64,000 nt of DNA from Devosia subaequoris (GCF_014197055.1 NZ_JACIEW010000001.1:558001-622000); one strand, 5' to 3'. Counted from the stretch's first letter, positions 32,098 through 42,201 are shown. A program made the numbers and translations. The notes: generated by a model from the letters alone, not told the origin.

Positions 32098-32109
32098 AAC
32101 AGCGCTGTT
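32098..32109. promoter_or_regulatory. 12-bp perfect palindrome upstream of the nrd promoter
   Basis: AACAGCGCTGTT is perfectly symmetrical and lies 5 bp upstream of the candidate -35. It could be a second regulator's operator. No known consensus was matched. Confidence 0.3.
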
Positions 32110-32532
32110 GTGGCGCCGATTTGATCGGTGCTTCACCGACCTCAACCTGCCTCTGAAACGCGCTAGAGTCTGGCGCTAAAGCCACGGAAAATCTCACTGT
32201 TCGGCAGCCTGGATCGGCGCTTAACCGCGCCTTTACCATAGGGAGATGTCCCGATTCTCCCCAGTGTCGAAACTGTCAAGCGCAGAATTATTGGCACGTT
32301 GACGACATCCCGGCGCAAATCTCCGACTATCCACAGGAGGATGCGCCGCCCGCACATGGCCACCATATCTTGTGCCGTCTGGCGCCGCGAGCAGACCCGC
32401 CACAACTACCATCTTCCTCAACTGCCCACCTGACCACAATCGCCCCTGCCCCGGCGTAAACCATTCGGACGCATGTTGGAGGACAGTCCGGCAGGCTCCT
32501 GTTAAGGTTTCATCAACCATAGGAGGCTGGGC

Positions 32533-32724
32533 ATGCGCGTTCCCAATGCCGGACAGGATCTGATCGAACGTCGAATCGTGCGCGAGGGCAAAGCCATCGC
32601 TGAAGCCATGCTTGCCGATTATGCCGACCCGCCGGCGTTTCAGCTCTCGGCCCTCTGGCCGGCGTTGCGCACATTCGGCGTCCGCCTTTCGGCCGTCTTG
32701 CGTGGTGAGCCTATCCGGTCCTGA
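32533..32724 (+). CDS. Small hypothetical protein
   Basis: 63 residues starting MRVPNAGQDLIERRIVREGK. A near-perfect AGGAGG lies six bases upstream of the ATG, which is the main support for it being real. The sequence is part charged helix, part hydrophobic (FQLSALWPALRTFGVRLSAV), with no cysteine motif or clear membrane segment. It lies 73 bp before the tctD-like gene on the same strand and may be cotranscribed. I do not recognise the family. Confidence 0.55.
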   Translation: MRVPNAGQDLIERRIVREGKAIAEAMLADYADPPAFQLSALWPALRTFGVRLSAVLRGEPIRS

Positions 32725-32797
32725 GGGCGGCTGTACGCCGTAATTCCAATTTCCACCCTCACCAGCAATGCACTAATGTCCTGGTTCAGGAGGACCG

Positions 32798-33469
32798 ATG
32801 CGCATTTTGCTGGTGGAGGACAATGAGGATCTGGGCGAAGCCATCGAAAAGCGCCTGCGTTCGGCCGGACATTCGGTTGAATGGGTACGCGATGGCGATG
32901 ATGTGCTCCCCACCGCCGAGGCGGAACCCTTCGATGCGGTTGCGCTCGATCTCATGCTGCCCAACCGCGATGGCATCAGCCTGATCGCCGAATTGCGTCG
33001 GCACAAGTTCAATGCGCCGATCCTGGTCATTACCGCCCGCTCCGAAATCGACGACAAGGTCAGCCTGCTCGACCTGGGCGCCGATGACTATCTGGTCAAG
33101 CCCTTCGATCTGCGCGAGCTCGAAGCACGCTTGCGCGCCCTGTTGCGGCGCACCGGCGGTCAGGCATCGAGCACGGTTTCAGTGGGCAATCTCGAGCTCG
33201 ACCTGGCGGGCCTAAATGCTTCGGTCGCTGGCAAGGCCCTGGAACTGGGGCGCCGAGAGTTCCGACTGCTGGAAATCCTGGTTGCGCATGTCGGCAAGGT
33301 GGTCGCCAAGGAGCGGTTGATGAACCAGCTCTTCAATTTCGACGAGAATGTCTCGGTCAACGCGCTGGAATTGCATATCTCGCGCCTGCGCAAAAAGCTC
33401 GAAGCGGCCAATATCGAGATCGGCACGGTGCGCGGGGTGGGCTATGTGGTGCGGGTGAGCGATGGATAA
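32798..33469 (+). CDS. tctD: OmpR-family response regulator, TctD-like
   Basis: 223 residues; GGAGGA lies four bases before the ATG. The receiver domain has the acidic pair VEDNED, phospho-acceptor Asp51 in LDLMLPNRDG, and the conserved Lys in DYLVKPFD. The C-terminal winged helix carries LGRREFRLLEIL and NALELHISRLRKKL. It overlaps the kinase gene by 8 bp. The two-component pair sits beside tctCBA, the arrangement in which TctD/TctE control citrate or tricarboxylate uptake. Confidence 0.9.
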   Translation: MRILLVEDNEDLGEAIEKRLRSAGHSVEWVRDGDDVLPTAEAEPFDAVALDLMLPNRDGISLIAELRRHKFNAPILVITARSEIDDKVSLLDLGADDYLVKPFDLRELEARLRALLRRTGGQASSTVSVGNLELDLAGLNASVAGKALELGRREFRLLEILVAHVGKVVAKERLMNQLFNFDENVSVNALELHISRLRKKLEAANIEIGTVRGVGYVVRVSDG

Positions 33470-35930
33470 GATGGCGGGCGCCATCAGGCCTTTCTCTATC
33501 CGTCGCCGCATCTTCGCGCTGGCCCTTATCCTGTTGCTGGCGGCATCGGTCGTACTGATCGTCTTTATCCGGGACTATGCCGAGCGCGCTTCAGACCGCG
33601 CCTTTGACCGCCTTCTGGCCGCCTCGGCCCTGACCATTGCCGGGGCCGTGCAGGTCGAGAACGAGGCGGTGGTGGTCGAAATCCCCTTCGCTGCCTTCGC
33701 CATGTTTTCGGGGCAAGACCGGGTGTTCTACGCCGTGGAAGATCCCGACGCCCACACCGTTACCGGCTATGAAGATCTGGCGGCACAGATGGGCGAGACA
33801 GTATCATCGGTGCCCTCATTCACCGACATCCTCTATCGCGGCGAGATCGCCCGCGTGGCCAGCGTCGGGCGTCTGATCTCCACCCCGAGCGACACCGGGT
33901 GGGTCACCATTCATGTTGCCGAAACGCAAAACCAGCGCGAGGCGCTATCCAATGAAATCCTCTCCAATGCCGTGCTGCCGGTGCTGGCGCTGACCCTGCT
34001 GGCCATTGGCCTGGTCTGGTTCGGCATCACGCGCATGTTCGCGCCCCTGACCGCGCTGGAGCATGAATTGCGCGCCCGTTCGCCCGACGATCTCTCCCCC
34101 ATCACCGTGCCAGTGCCGAGCGAGGTGGAGCATCTGATCTCGGCGCTCAATGGCTTCATGGCCCGATTGCGCAACGCCATGGAGCGGGTGAGCGGGCTGG
34201 TGGCCGAAGCCGCCCATGAGGTGCGCACGCCCCTGGCCTCTCTGCGCGCTCAGGCGGAGGTCGCCATGGATGAGCAGGACCCCGAGGCGCTGCGCCAGCG
34301 GGTTCGGCGGATTCACACCGGGGCGGTACAGGCCAGCCAATTGGTCAGCCAGCTTCTGATGGAGGCGACGATTTCGCATCGCATGGAAAACAGCGAAGTC
34401 GAAACCACCACGCTCGCGTCAGTCATCGGGGATGTGCGCCAGCGCCTAGATCCCGATCAGGCGCAGCGCTTGCAGATTGCTTTGGGTCAGGCCGCAGAAG
34501 CCCCACTGCGCGGCGACCGCGTGGCCCTGCGCGAAATGATGCGCAATGTGGTGGACAATGCCCTGGTTTATTCCGACGGCCCGATCGACATTATCGGTCA
34601 TATCGACAAGGGCGCGCTCAGTGTCGAGGTCAATGACCATGGACCAGGCATTGAGGCAGGCGAGAAGACGGAGGTGCTGGAGCGCTTCAAGCGTGGCAAA
34701 GCCGGCAATGGCAAGACGGGGTCAGGACTTGGCCTTTCCATCGTGACCCGCGTGGCCCAGGCACATGGCGGCCGTCTGCACCTGCTGGACCGGCCAGGCG
34801 GCGGCTTGAGCGTGGTGATCACCCTGCCTTTGCCGCGACGCGGCGGGGGCAGCGCTACTTTCGGCCTCGTGGCTGTACTCGTGCTGGTGCCAGCCCTCCT
34901 GCTGTCCCCGACCCCAGCAGAGGCGGCGACCACAATCTATCCCGCGCCGGATGGCAGTTCGACCCTGACCCTCAACATTCTGGGAGTGACCGATACCCCG
35001 CTCTTCGCCCATTTCATCGCCGCCTATCAGGTCCAGCGCCGCGACGTAACCGTGGTCTACGAGGAAACCGACTCCCTGCCGCTGTTCCGGCGCTATCTGG
35101 ACGGGGAACTGGACACCCCGCCGGACCTGCTGATCAGCTCGGCCTCTGACCTGCAGCTCAAACTGGCCAATGACGGCCACGCCCTGGCCTATGACAGCCC
35201 CTATCTTGGCGCGTTGCCCGAATGGGCGCATTGGCGCAATGAGGTGTTCGGTTTCACCTTCGAGCCCGCCGTCATCATCTACAATCCCGATCTGATCGAC
35301 GATGACGAGGTGCCGCGCACGCATCTGACGCTGGCCGAGTTGATCGAGACCGAGACCGAGCGGTTTCGTGGCAAGATCGCCACCTATGACATTGGCCTGT
35401 CCGGCGTTGGCTACCTGCTGGCCGCGCAGGACCAGACCATTTCCTCTACCTTCTGGCGGCTGGCCAATGCCTTTGGCCGGGTCAATGCGCGCTTTTCGGG
35501 ATCAAGCCCAGCCATTCTCAATGGCGTTGCCGATGGATCATTGGCGCTCGGCTACAACGTCCTGGGCTCCTATGCCTTCGCCCGGCAGGCGGAGGGCGCC
35601 CCAATCGAAATCGTCGTGCCCGATGACTATGTGCTGGTGCTGACGCGCTCCATGCTGATCCCCAGGGATGCACCCAGTGCAGAGCTGGCCAAGGGGTTTG
35701 TCGATTTCGCCCTCTCCCCCGCCGGTCAGGCGGTGGCCGCTGGCTCGACGGCGCTGGGCGCTGTGGTGCCAGGCAGCACGGGCGAGTGGACCAGCGAAAC
35801 CATTGCCGCGCGTGGCCGGGGCGTCATTCAGCCCATCCCCTTGGGTCCGGGCTTGCTGGTGGCTCTCGATACGCTGCGTCGTCAGCGTTTTCTCGATACC
35901 TGGCAGGAAATCGTCTCGCCCAAGCCCTGA
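33462..35930 (+). CDS. TctE-like sensor histidine kinase fused to a periplasmic solute-binding domain
   Basis: 822 residues, about 350 more than TctE kinases. Order: membrane helix 17-36, periplasmic sensor 37-167, membrane helix 168-189, HAMP-like linker, HisKA with His252 in AAHEVRTPLASLRAQAEVA, and an ATPase domain with N box REMMRNVVDNALVYSDG, G1 NDHGPGIEAGE and G2 GSGLGLSIV. The frame then continues with no stop through a third hydrophobic segment (467-483, ending SPTPAEA like a signal peptide) into an extracellular binding-protein-like domain (about 490-822, LLISSASDLQLKLANDGHAL, VDFALSPAGQAVAAGSTAL). That domain should lie in the periplasm. In related genomes a separate binding-protein gene would be expected. 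Internal GTG codons near 34870 could also allow separate translation. Confidence 0.85.
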   Translation: MDKMAGAIRPFSIRRRIFALALILLLAASVVLIVFIRDYAERASDRAFDRLLAASALTIAGAVQVENEAVVVEIPFAAFAMFSGQDRVFYAVEDPDAHTVTGYEDLAAQMGETVSSVPSFTDILYRGEIARVASVGRLISTPSDTGWVTIHVAETQNQREALSNEILSNAVLPVLALTLLAIGLVWFGITRMFAPLTALEHELRARSPDDLSPITVPVPSEVEHLISALNGFMARLRNAMERVSGLVAEAAHEVRTPLASLRAQAEVAMDEQDPEALRQRVRRIHTGAVQASQLVSQLLMEATISHRMENSEVETTTLASVIGDVRQRLDPDQAQRLQIALGQAAEAPLRGDRVALREMMRNVVDNALVYSDGPIDIIGHIDKGALSVEVNDHGPGIEAGEKTEVLERFKRGKAGNGKTGSGLGLSIVTRVAQAHGGRLHLLDRPGGGLSVVITLPLPRRGGGSATFGLVAVLVLVPALLLSPTPAEAATTIYPAPDGSSTLTLNILGVTDTPLFAHFIAAYQVQRRDVTVVYEETDSLPLFRRYLDGELDTPPDLLISSASDLQLKLANDGHALAYDSPYLGALPEWAHWRNEVFGFTFEPAVIIYNPDLIDDDEVPRTHLTLAELIETETERFRGKIATYDIGLSGVGYLLAAQDQTISSTFWRLANAFGRVNARFSGSSPAILNGVADGSLALGYNVLGSYAFARQAEGAPIEIVVPDDYVLVLTRSMLIPRDAPSAELAKGFVDFALSPAGQAVAAGSTALGAVVPGSTGEWTSETIAARGRGVIQPIPLGPGLLVALDTLRRQRFLDTWQEIVSPKP

Positions 35931-36086
35931 CTTTCCAGGCGAGGCCGGCTCTCGGCGTGAGAAGATATTCCCACAACGCATGGCTGGGGTGACCAATCGA
36001 CCCCTACCGATCCGGCCAGGCGAGGTCCATCTACAGGTCATGGAAACGACCCGGGCCGTTCCGGGTTGAACAGGAAGGATTGGATA

Positions 36087-36260
36087 ATGAGCACCCCGCG
36101 CAAGAACAAGTTCTTTGCGACCCTCGACACTTTTGCCACCGTGTTCGGCAGCGCTGCTGCTGTGTCGGCGGCGGTCGATGCAGGACGGGTGCCCAAGGCC
36201 AAGCACCTGGACAATCTGGGCATCGACCCGGTCGCGTTCCGCAACATCGGCAAGGTCTAA
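36087..36260 (+). CDS. Small hypothetical protein
   Basis: 57 residues (MSTPRKNKFFATLDTFATVF onwards, ending DNLGIDPVAFRNIGKV). GGAAGGA lies eight bases upstream of the ATG, and a strong terminator follows 88 bp after the stop, so it looks like a real short transcript. A basic start, an alanine-rich helix (FGSAAAVSAAVDAGR) and a polar tail are all that can be seen. I do not recognise the family. Confidence 0.6.
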   Translation: MSTPRKNKFFATLDTFATVFGSAAAVSAAVDAGRVPKAKHLDNLGIDPVAFRNIGKV

Positions 36261-36348
36261 GCTCCGCTTTCTAGCGTCGTAGCTTGGTCCGGCGCGGAGC
36301 CCAGGCCCCTCCCTCCCGAGGCCCCAGCGCCACACCTGCCGATATGAC

Positions 36349-36389
36349 AAGCCCGGCTGCCAGATCCCTCCCTGGCAGCCGGGCTTTTT
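36349..36389 (+). terminator. Rho-independent terminator
   Basis: AAGCCCGGCTGCCAG, an 8-base loop, then CTGGCAGCCGGGCTT with a T run to 36389. The 15-bp perfect stem with T tail ends the small gene's transcript and separates it from tctA, which is read towards it. Confidence 0.9.
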
Positions 36390-36413
36390 CTTGCCTGCGT
36401 TTTGCAGGCAGGG

Positions 36414-37961
36414 TCAGTCTTCGTCGGTCGCCAGTTGTCCCAGCACCCCGCCCTGCCCGCGCAGGCGCATGATCAGGGGCACGCCCACTGCGATGATAGC
36501 GACAACATAGAGCGTGATCGAGATCGGCGAGGAAAACAGCACGCCAATGTCGCCCTGGCTGATGGCCAGCGCCCGGCGCAATTGCTGTTCGGCCATCGGC
36601 CCCAGGATCAGACCCACAACGACAGGCGCGATCGGATAGCCGAAGCGGCGCAGCAAATAGCCCAGAATGCCGAACACCAGCAGCAGCACCAGTTCAAAGC
36701 TTATCCGAACCGGCCCGAAACCCATCGACATGGCACCGTTGGCTCCCAGCGTACCCAGCGTGGCGAAGGTCAGAATACCCGCATAGAGCCAGTGCTTGGG
36801 GATGGTCAGCAGTTTCACCCAAAGCCCGATCAGCGGCAGGTTAAGCACCAGCAGCATGAAATTGGCCACCAGGAGGCTCGCAATCAGCGCCCAGACCAGC
36901 GGGGCATTATTGGCGAACAGCAGGGGGCCGGGCTGCAGGCCGAATTGCTGGAAGCCAGCGAGCATGATGGCGGCGGTGGCCGTGGTTGGCAGGCCCAGCG
37001 TCAGCAGCGGCACCAGCGTACCGGCCGCCGAGGCGTTGTTTGCTGCTTCCGGTCCGGCGACCCCTTCAATGGCGCCATTGCCGAATTCCTCGGGCTTTTT
37101 CGAGAAGGTCTTTTCGGTGCTGTAGGAGAGGAAACTGGCCACGTCGGCCCCACCCGCCGGCATGGCGCCAATGGGGAAGCCGATGAAGGTGCCGCGCAAC
37201 CAGGAGGCCCAGCTGCGTTTCCAGTCCTCCAGTGTCATCCAGACCGACCCCTTGACCGCCGTCACTTCGGTATTGGCCTGATCGCGGTCCGAGGCCGTCT
37301 TGAGCGTCTCGCCAATGGCGAACAGCGCCACGGCGAGCGTGGTCACTTCGATGCCGTCGAGCAGATCCATGACGTTGAAGGCAAGGCGGGTCTGGCCGGT
37401 CTGCAGATCAATGCCGATCAGGCCCAGGCCCAAGCCGATGAAAAGCGCCGTCAGCCCGCGCAGTGCCGAGTCACCGAACGCTGCCGAAACGGTCACAAAG
37501 GCGAGAACCATCAGGGCGAAATAGTCCCAGGGGCCAAAGGATAAGGCAAATTTAACGACGAACGGCGCGATAAAGGCCAGTCCCAGGGTCGCCAACAGGC
37601 CGGCAACGAACGAGCCGATCGCGGCAGTGGCCAGCGCCGGGCCGCCCCTACCCTGACGGGCCATCTTGTTGCCCTCGAGCGCGGTGACGATGGAGGCGCT
37701 TTCGCCGGGCGTATTGAGCAGGATCGAGGTGGTCGAGCCGCCATACATGCCACCATAATAAATGCCGGCGAACATGATGAGCGAACCGGCCGGGTCCAGC
37801 TTGTAGGTCACTGGCAGCAAGAGCGCCACGGTCAGCGCCGGGCCGATGCCGGGCAGCACGCCCACGGCGGTGCCCAGGGTCACGCCGATCAGCGCATAAA
37901 TCAGATTGTGCACCTGCAGGGCCGAGAGCAGCCCCTGGGCGAGGAGATCGAAAGTTTCCAT
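36414..37961 (-). CDS. tctA: Tripartite tricarboxylate transporter large membrane subunit TctA
   Basis: 515 residues from the ATG at 37961 ([16 protein letters not shown]). Ten to twelve membrane helices are present. The TctA signatures [17 protein letters not shown] and [20 protein letters not shown] near the N-terminus are repeated in the second half as [20 protein letters not shown] and [18 protein letters not shown]. It is the ion-coupled permease subunit. Its start shares a base with the tctB stop. Confidence 0.95.
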   Translation of the reverse strand: METFDLLAQGLLSALQVHNLIYALIGVTLGTAVGVLPGIGPALTVALLLPVTYKLDPAGSLIMFAGIYYGGMYGGSTTSILLNTPGESASIVTALEGNKMARQGRGGPALATAAIGSFVAGLLATLGLAFIAPFVVKFALSFGPWDYFALMVLAFVTVSAAFGDSALRGLTALFIGLGLGLIGIDLQTGQTRLAFNVMDLLDGIEVTTLAVALFAIGETLKTASDRDQANTEVTAVKGSVWMTLEDWKRSWASWLRGTFIGFPIGAMPAGGADVASFLSYSTEKTFSKKPEEFGNGAIEGVAGPEAANNASAAGTLVPLLTLGLPTTATAAIMLAGFQQFGLQPGPLLFANNAPLVWALIASLLVANFMLLVLNLPLIGLWVKLLTIPKHWLYAGILTFATLGTLGANGAMSMGFGPVRISFELVLLLVFGILGYLLRRFGYPIAPVVVGLILGPMAEQQLRRALAISQGDIGVLFSSPISITLYVVAIIAVGVPLIMRLRGQGGVLGQLATDED

Positions 37962-38461
37962 CAGAAGGGGGTTCCCGTCGTCAGCAGGCGTTCCAGCACG
38001 CCGGCGGGCAGCGACAATTGCAGGCCTTTGGCGAAGATGAACCAGACGGCAAAAGAAAAGACCGCTCCGATCCCGAAGGTCTGCCACAGCGGTCCGCGCC
38101 CAAATGCTCGCGCTGTACACGCAAACAGCACACCCGTACCGATGGAGAACCCGGCCGTCGAGAGCAGCAGGATTTGCCCGATCAGACCGCCGACAATCCA
38201 GAAGATCGGCGCATAGTTGTCCTTGCTGCGTTCAGGAAAGCTGCCGCGCATGGCCGAAATCACCGTGCCGATGGCAAGCAGTGACAGGCCCGTGGCGACT
38301 ACATAGGGAAAGAGCTGGGGGCCGACCCGCTGCTGTATGGGGGGCAGGCGCATCTGGCTGGTTTGCCAGAATATGATGACCGCCAGGCCAGCAAGGACAG
38401 CCGCGATAACAAGCGCCGCCCCATCGGGGCGGCGCTCGGGCTTGGAGATGCCTGTTGTCAT
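37961..38461 (-). CDS. tctB: Tripartite tricarboxylate transporter small membrane subunit TctB
   Basis: 166 residues with four predicted membrane helices (for example [17 protein letters not shown] and [18 protein letters not shown]). Size and position between tctC and tctA identify it. Its start overlaps the tctC stop by 4 bp. Confidence 0.9.
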   Translation of the reverse strand: MTTGISKPERRPDGAALVIAAVLAGLAVIIFWQTSQMRLPPIQQRVGPQLFPYVVATGLSLLAIGTVISAMRGSFPERSKDNYAPIFWIVGGLIGQILLLSTAGFSIGTGVLFACTARAFGRGPLWQTFGIGAVFSFAVWFIFAKGLQLSLPAGVLERLLTTGTPF

Positions 38462-39402
38462 TGGACGAGGCCAATGTCTTTCAGGATGGCCTCGGTCGCC
38501 GACTTGTCGGCTTCGAGCTGGGCGGCGAAGGCATCGCCGTCAAGATAGGTGTCGACCCAGCCGCGGGTTTCAAGCGCAGCCTGCCAGGTCTCGGACTCGG
38601 CCATGGCCTTCACGTCTGCCGTGATAGCAGCCTTCTGCTCATCGCTGAGGCCGGGGGCGGCGGCAACCATGCGCCAGTTCTGCACAGCCACGTCGACCCC
38701 CTCTTCCATCAGGGTCGGCGCATCGAAGCCGGGCACGCGGGTGTCGGTCGACACGGCCAGCAGACGCAGTTCACCGGCTTCAATCTGCGAAGCGAATTCG
38801 CTGACGCCGGAGAGGCCTACGGTGACCTGACCGCCCAGAATGGCGGCAAGGGCTTCACCACCGCCCGAATAGGCGATGTAGTTGACCTGGGTGGGGTCAA
38901 CGTCGACGGCCTTGGCGATCAGGCCTGCGGTGATGTGATCGACACCACCGGCCGAACCACCAGCCCAGGCCACGGCGCCCGGATCTTCCTTGAGCTTGGC
39001 GACCAGATCGTCAACCGACTGAATGTCGGATGCGGCGGGCACCACCAGGGCCACGGCTTCACCGGTGAGGCGAGCGATGGGGGTCACGTCTTCGAGGGTC
39101 ACGGGCGACATATTGGTCAGGATGGCACCGACCATCACATAACCGCCCACGATCAGGGCATTGGGATTGCCATTTTCCTGGGTGGCGAACTGCGCCAGGC
39201 CAATGGTGCCGCCGGCGCCGGGCACGTTGGTGACCTGCACATTGCCCGAAATGCCTTCGGCCTGCATGGCCTCCTGCATGGTGCGTGCGGTCTGATCCCA
39301 GCCGCCACCTGGGCCAGCCGGCGCCATGATGGTGTAATCGGCAGCAAAAGCGGGTGCGGAAAGGGCGCCGGTTACCAGCGCCGCGAGAAGCAGCTTGTTC
39401 AT
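38458..39402 (-). CDS. tctC: Tripartite tricarboxylate transporter substrate-binding protein TctC
   Basis: 314 residues. The signal peptide MNKLLLAALVTGALSAPAFA is followed by YTIMAPAGPGGGWDQTART, the start of the mature Bug/TctC fold, then VTNVPGAGGTIGLAQFA, which forms the carboxylate-binding loop. A periplasmic receptor for citrate-like acids is expected. It is the first gene of tctCBA, and the whole operon is convergent with the two-component pair. Confidence 0.93.
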   Translation of the reverse strand: MNKLLLAALVTGALSAPAFAADYTIMAPAGPGGGWDQTARTMQEAMQAEGISGNVQVTNVPGAGGTIGLAQFATQENGNPNALIVGGYVMVGAILTNMSPVTLEDVTPIARLTGEAVALVVPAASDIQSVDDLVAKLKEDPGAVAWAGGSAGGVDHITAGLIAKAVDVDPTQVNYIAYSGGGEALAAILGGQVTVGLSGVSEFASQIEAGELRLLAVSTDTRVPGFDAPTLMEEGVDVAVQNWRMVAAAPGLSDEQKAAITADVKAMAESETWQAALETRGWVDTYLDGDAFAAQLEADKSATEAILKDIGLVQ

Positions 39403-39496
39403 AGTTCCTCCCTAGAACAATTGCGAACGTCGTTACGTTCGTGGGAACAGCTTATGCCTGCTCCCTGTCATCGTCCTGTCAGGAAGGCTACGCCTG

Positions 39497-41143
39497 CTAA
39501 GTATAGCTCGGCAAGACCATCTTGGGCCCCGCGCTGCGCTCAAAGCCCCGCCCTGTAGGCGTCTGGCGCTCATTAGGTCCAATCTCAAACCGACGCGACG
39601 CGCCCTCCCATTCGATCTCGCCGGACACAGTACGACTGGTGAGCCCGACAATTCCAAGCAACGACCCGGCCCGATCGGTCACGACTCGGATACCGGACGG
39701 GAAGGATCCCAGTCGGTTGCCGTCACGATAAACCTCGCTGCTCTCTGGCGTATTGACCAATTCAAACTCACCACCATCGACGCTGCGCCCATAGGCCGTT
39801 TCCCATTGTTCGTAACGATGAGTTGCGGGCTTGGGCAGCAGGCTGGTGAACCACAATTCACCCTCCGGACGCGGGAGAATGCCGGAGAGGCGCTCGATGT
39901 AATCGAGCAGGCACAGGATCGAGGGGGAATATTTCTCGGTGAACCCGGCCGCACCGGTGAATGGATTGAGGGTCTGCGGGAAGCGGTCAGCGGCAAACAG
40001 CGCTGACAGTGTGGGCTGCATGATCCAGCTCAACTCGACATGGTGACCGTGATGTTCGAACGCGTGTGGTGTGCGGATCAGCGTCAGGAAATTGGTGGGG
40101 CCATCCCAGCTATTCTGGCCGAAATTCGGATCAAAGCGCGGATCGTCCAGCGCTACCGAAGTCAGCGGAAACTTGGCAAAGAACTTGCGGCTGTTGAGCA
40201 GGTAGCGCTCCAGGGCATTGGCAAAGCCATCGGCATCGCCGATCTCGCACGCCAATACTCGCAGCAGATTGTCGGACTGGATGCGCACCATGCGCCCGTG
40301 GCGGTCGCTGTCGTAAAAATAGGCGTCGTCCGGGTCATGGCATTGCGCGACCAGGGCGTTTCGGCTCGCCTCCGCCTTTTGCCGCCAGTCATTGCCGTCG
40401 CCGCCGAGGTGATCGGCAATCGCGCCCAGATAGTCGCGCTGACAGGCGACATTGGCCGTCAGGTCGGGAGCGACGAAGGGCAGTATGGGATTGTCCGGAT
40501 CGTAGCGGGTCGGGTCATTGGCAAAGGGACTGTCCGGCACATGCCAGAAGCGTGAAGACAGATCGTGCCCGGTATCATAGGTCGAGAACGCCTCGACGGC
40601 GCCGGTGCCCAGGGTGTCCCTGTGACGAGCCAGCCACGCATCGTAGCGCGACATGGCCCCGAACATCTCGGTCAGCCAGCCCGTATCGAGCCGATTGAGC
40701 CGAAAGTGGTTCCACACCGAGCGCGCCAATGGGGTCACGAGCTGGATCTGGTTGAAGGCAGGGCCTTGTGGGGTAACCTTATAAGGGAACAGCCCATCGT
40801 CCCGCTGGTAGCGGGCAAAGGCGGAATAGGTCGCCGTCGTCACCGAGGGCAGGAAGCGGCTTAGCAATTCGGCATTTATCGTGCCGGTGCTCTCCAGCCA
40901 GCAGCCATGATAGATGCCACCTTCATGCAGGATCGGCGTTTCGTCTGCCGCCGGGGCGATGCAATCGAACAGTTCACGGACCGCATCGTAATAGCGATCG
41001 GTCAGCCGGTCTGCGCTCGATACGAAACGGACTCCGGAGCGTTGCCATTCTTCGAGCAGCGCAGCATTGGCGGGCTTGGCAAGTGGGCCGGTCTTTTCGG
41101 CGACGTCCACCGCCCGCAGGCGGTCAAGAAGCTGGTGGCTCAC
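39497..41143 (-). CDS. GH63-like (alpha/alpha)6-barrel glycoside hydrolase
   Basis: 548 residues, no signal peptide, so it is likely cytoplasmic. Landmarks include HEGGIYHGCWLESTGTINAE, FARYQRDDGLFPYKV, CQRDYLGAIADHLGG and FGQNSWDGPTNFLTLIR; the SWDGPTN segment is typical of GH63-type and related mannosylglycerate hydrolase-like enzymes. Its start overlaps the ATPase stop by 4 bp, so it is the last gene of the sugar ABC operon and probably cleaves the imported saccharide. Substrate is unknown; GH15 or trehalase-like barrels are the alternatives. Confidence 0.7.
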   Translation of the reverse strand: MSHQLLDRLRAVDVAEKTGPLAKPANAALLEEWQRSGVRFVSSADRLTDRYYDAVRELFDCIAPAADETPILHEGGIYHGCWLESTGTINAELLSRFLPSVTTATYSAFARYQRDDGLFPYKVTPQGPAFNQIQLVTPLARSVWNHFRLNRLDTGWLTEMFGAMSRYDAWLARHRDTLGTGAVEAFSTYDTGHDLSSRFWHVPDSPFANDPTRYDPDNPILPFVAPDLTANVACQRDYLGAIADHLGGDGNDWRQKAEASRNALVAQCHDPDDAYFYDSDRHGRMVRIQSDNLLRVLACEIGDADGFANALERYLLNSRKFFAKFPLTSVALDDPRFDPNFGQNSWDGPTNFLTLIRTPHAFEHHGHHVELSWIMQPTLSALFAADRFPQTLNPFTGAAGFTEKYSPSILCLLDYIERLSGILPRPEGELWFTSLLPKPATHRYEQWETAYGRSVDGGEFELVNTPESSEVYRDGNRLGSFPSGIRVVTDRAGSLLGIVGLTSRTVSGEIEWEGASRRFEIGPNERQTPTGRGFERSAGPKMVLPSYT

Positions 41144-42201
41144 GCAGACGCCTCGATCCGCAGGCCTTCGGCATCAAAGAAATGCGCATCGCTTGCCTTG
41201 AAGCCAAGCGAGACCTTGTCGCCACGCCTGAACTGGGCGTTGCCGGGTGCCTGGGCGAGCAGGCTCTGGCCATCGGTCAGCGCCACATAGACGAACAGCT
41301 CGCTGCCCAGATATTCGACCAGGGTGATGGTGCCATCCACCGCGATATCACCAGGCTGGTTGAGCCTCAGATGCTCGGGCCGGATGCCGACTGTCACCGG
41401 CCCGCTGATGCCCAATTGCGCAGACAAGTCCCCCAATCCGCTCAGATTGACCCCCTGCCCCGATGCCTCACCCTTGAGCAGGTTCATCTTGGGCGAGCCG
41501 ATAAAGCTGGCCACAAACAAATTGCGCGGATTGTTGTAGAGTTCGAACGGGGTGCCAACCTGCTCGAGATTGCCCTTGTTGAGCACGGCTATGCGCGTGG
41601 CCATGGTCATGGCCTCGGTCTGGTCGTGCGTCACATAGATCATGGTGGTGCCCAGCCGGTTGTAGAGCCCGGCCAGTTCGACGCGCATCTGCACCCGCAA
41701 TTCGGCGTCTAGATTGGACAGCGGCTCGTCGAACAGGAAGAGCTGGGGTTCGCGCACGATGGCGCGGCCAATGGCAACGCGCTGTTTCTGCCCGCCCGAG
41801 AGCTGGCGCGGCTTGCGCTCCATTAATTCCTCGATCTGCAAGATGCGGGCTGCATCAGCCACGCGGCGCTCGATCTCGTCCTTGGGCATGCGCAGATTGG
41901 ACAGACCGAATGCCAGGTTCTTGCGCACGCTCATATGCGGATAGAGCGCATAGGACTGGAACACCATGGAGAGGTTGCGCTGGCTGGCCGGCAGGTCGTT
42001 GACCACGCGGTCGCCAATGGAAATCGTGCCGTCTGTGATCTCTTCAAGGCCGGCAATCATGCGCAACAGGGTGGACTTGCCGCAGCCGGAGGGCCCGACC
42101 AGCACAAGGAATTCGCCCGATTGCACTTGCAGATCGATGCCATGGATGACGTCGAAACCGGAATAGGCCTTGCGGACTTCGGAAAGGGTAACAGATGCCA
42201 T
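41140..42201 (-). CDS. Sugar ABC transporter ATP-binding protein (MalK/UgpC type)
   Basis: 353 residues. Walker [10 protein letters not shown], signature LSGGQKQR, Walker B LFLFDEP, and [10 protein letters not shown], followed by a TOBE-type C-terminus with [12 protein letters not shown]. It differs clearly from the ATPase at 12931, so it is not a recent local duplicate. It serves the permeases directly upstream, 12 bp away. Confidence 0.94.
   Translation of the reverse strand: MASVTLSEVRKAYSGFDVIHGIDLQVQSGEFLVLVGPSGCGKSTLLRMIAGLEEITDGTISIGDRVVNDLPASQRNLSMVFQSYALYPHMSVRKNLAFGLSNLRMPKDEIERRVADAARILQIEELMERKPRQLSGGQKQRVAIGRAIVREPQLFLFDEPLSNLDAELRVQMRVELAGLYNRLGTTMIYVTHDQTEAMTMATRIAVLNKGNLEQVGTPFELYNNPRNLFVASFIGSPKMNLLKGEASGQGVNLSGLGDLSAQLGISGPVTVGIRPEHLRLNQPGDIAVDGTITLVEYLGSELFVYVALTDGQSLLAQAPGNAQFRRGDKVSLGFKASDAHFFDAEGLRIEASA

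Larger units (their letters stand above)
31614..32532. other. Long gene-free region: nrd leader and promoter region
   Basis: 919 bp without a supported gene. 31614-32013 would be an unusually long nrdHIEF 5' leader if the NrdR-box promoter is correct; no known riboswitch core was recognised in it. 32014-32109 holds the NrdR boxes, a candidate promoter and a palindrome. 32110-32500 shows only a short CCGAT-TTG-ATCGG inverted repeat. The end of the region, with TTAAGGTTTCATCAACC, probably carries the promoter of the small gene at 32533. Confidence 0.4.

Noticed and set aside
32163..32520. Overlapping minus-strand small open frames
   Set aside because: No ribosome site, no family resemblance and atypical composition; the region is more likely regulatory.
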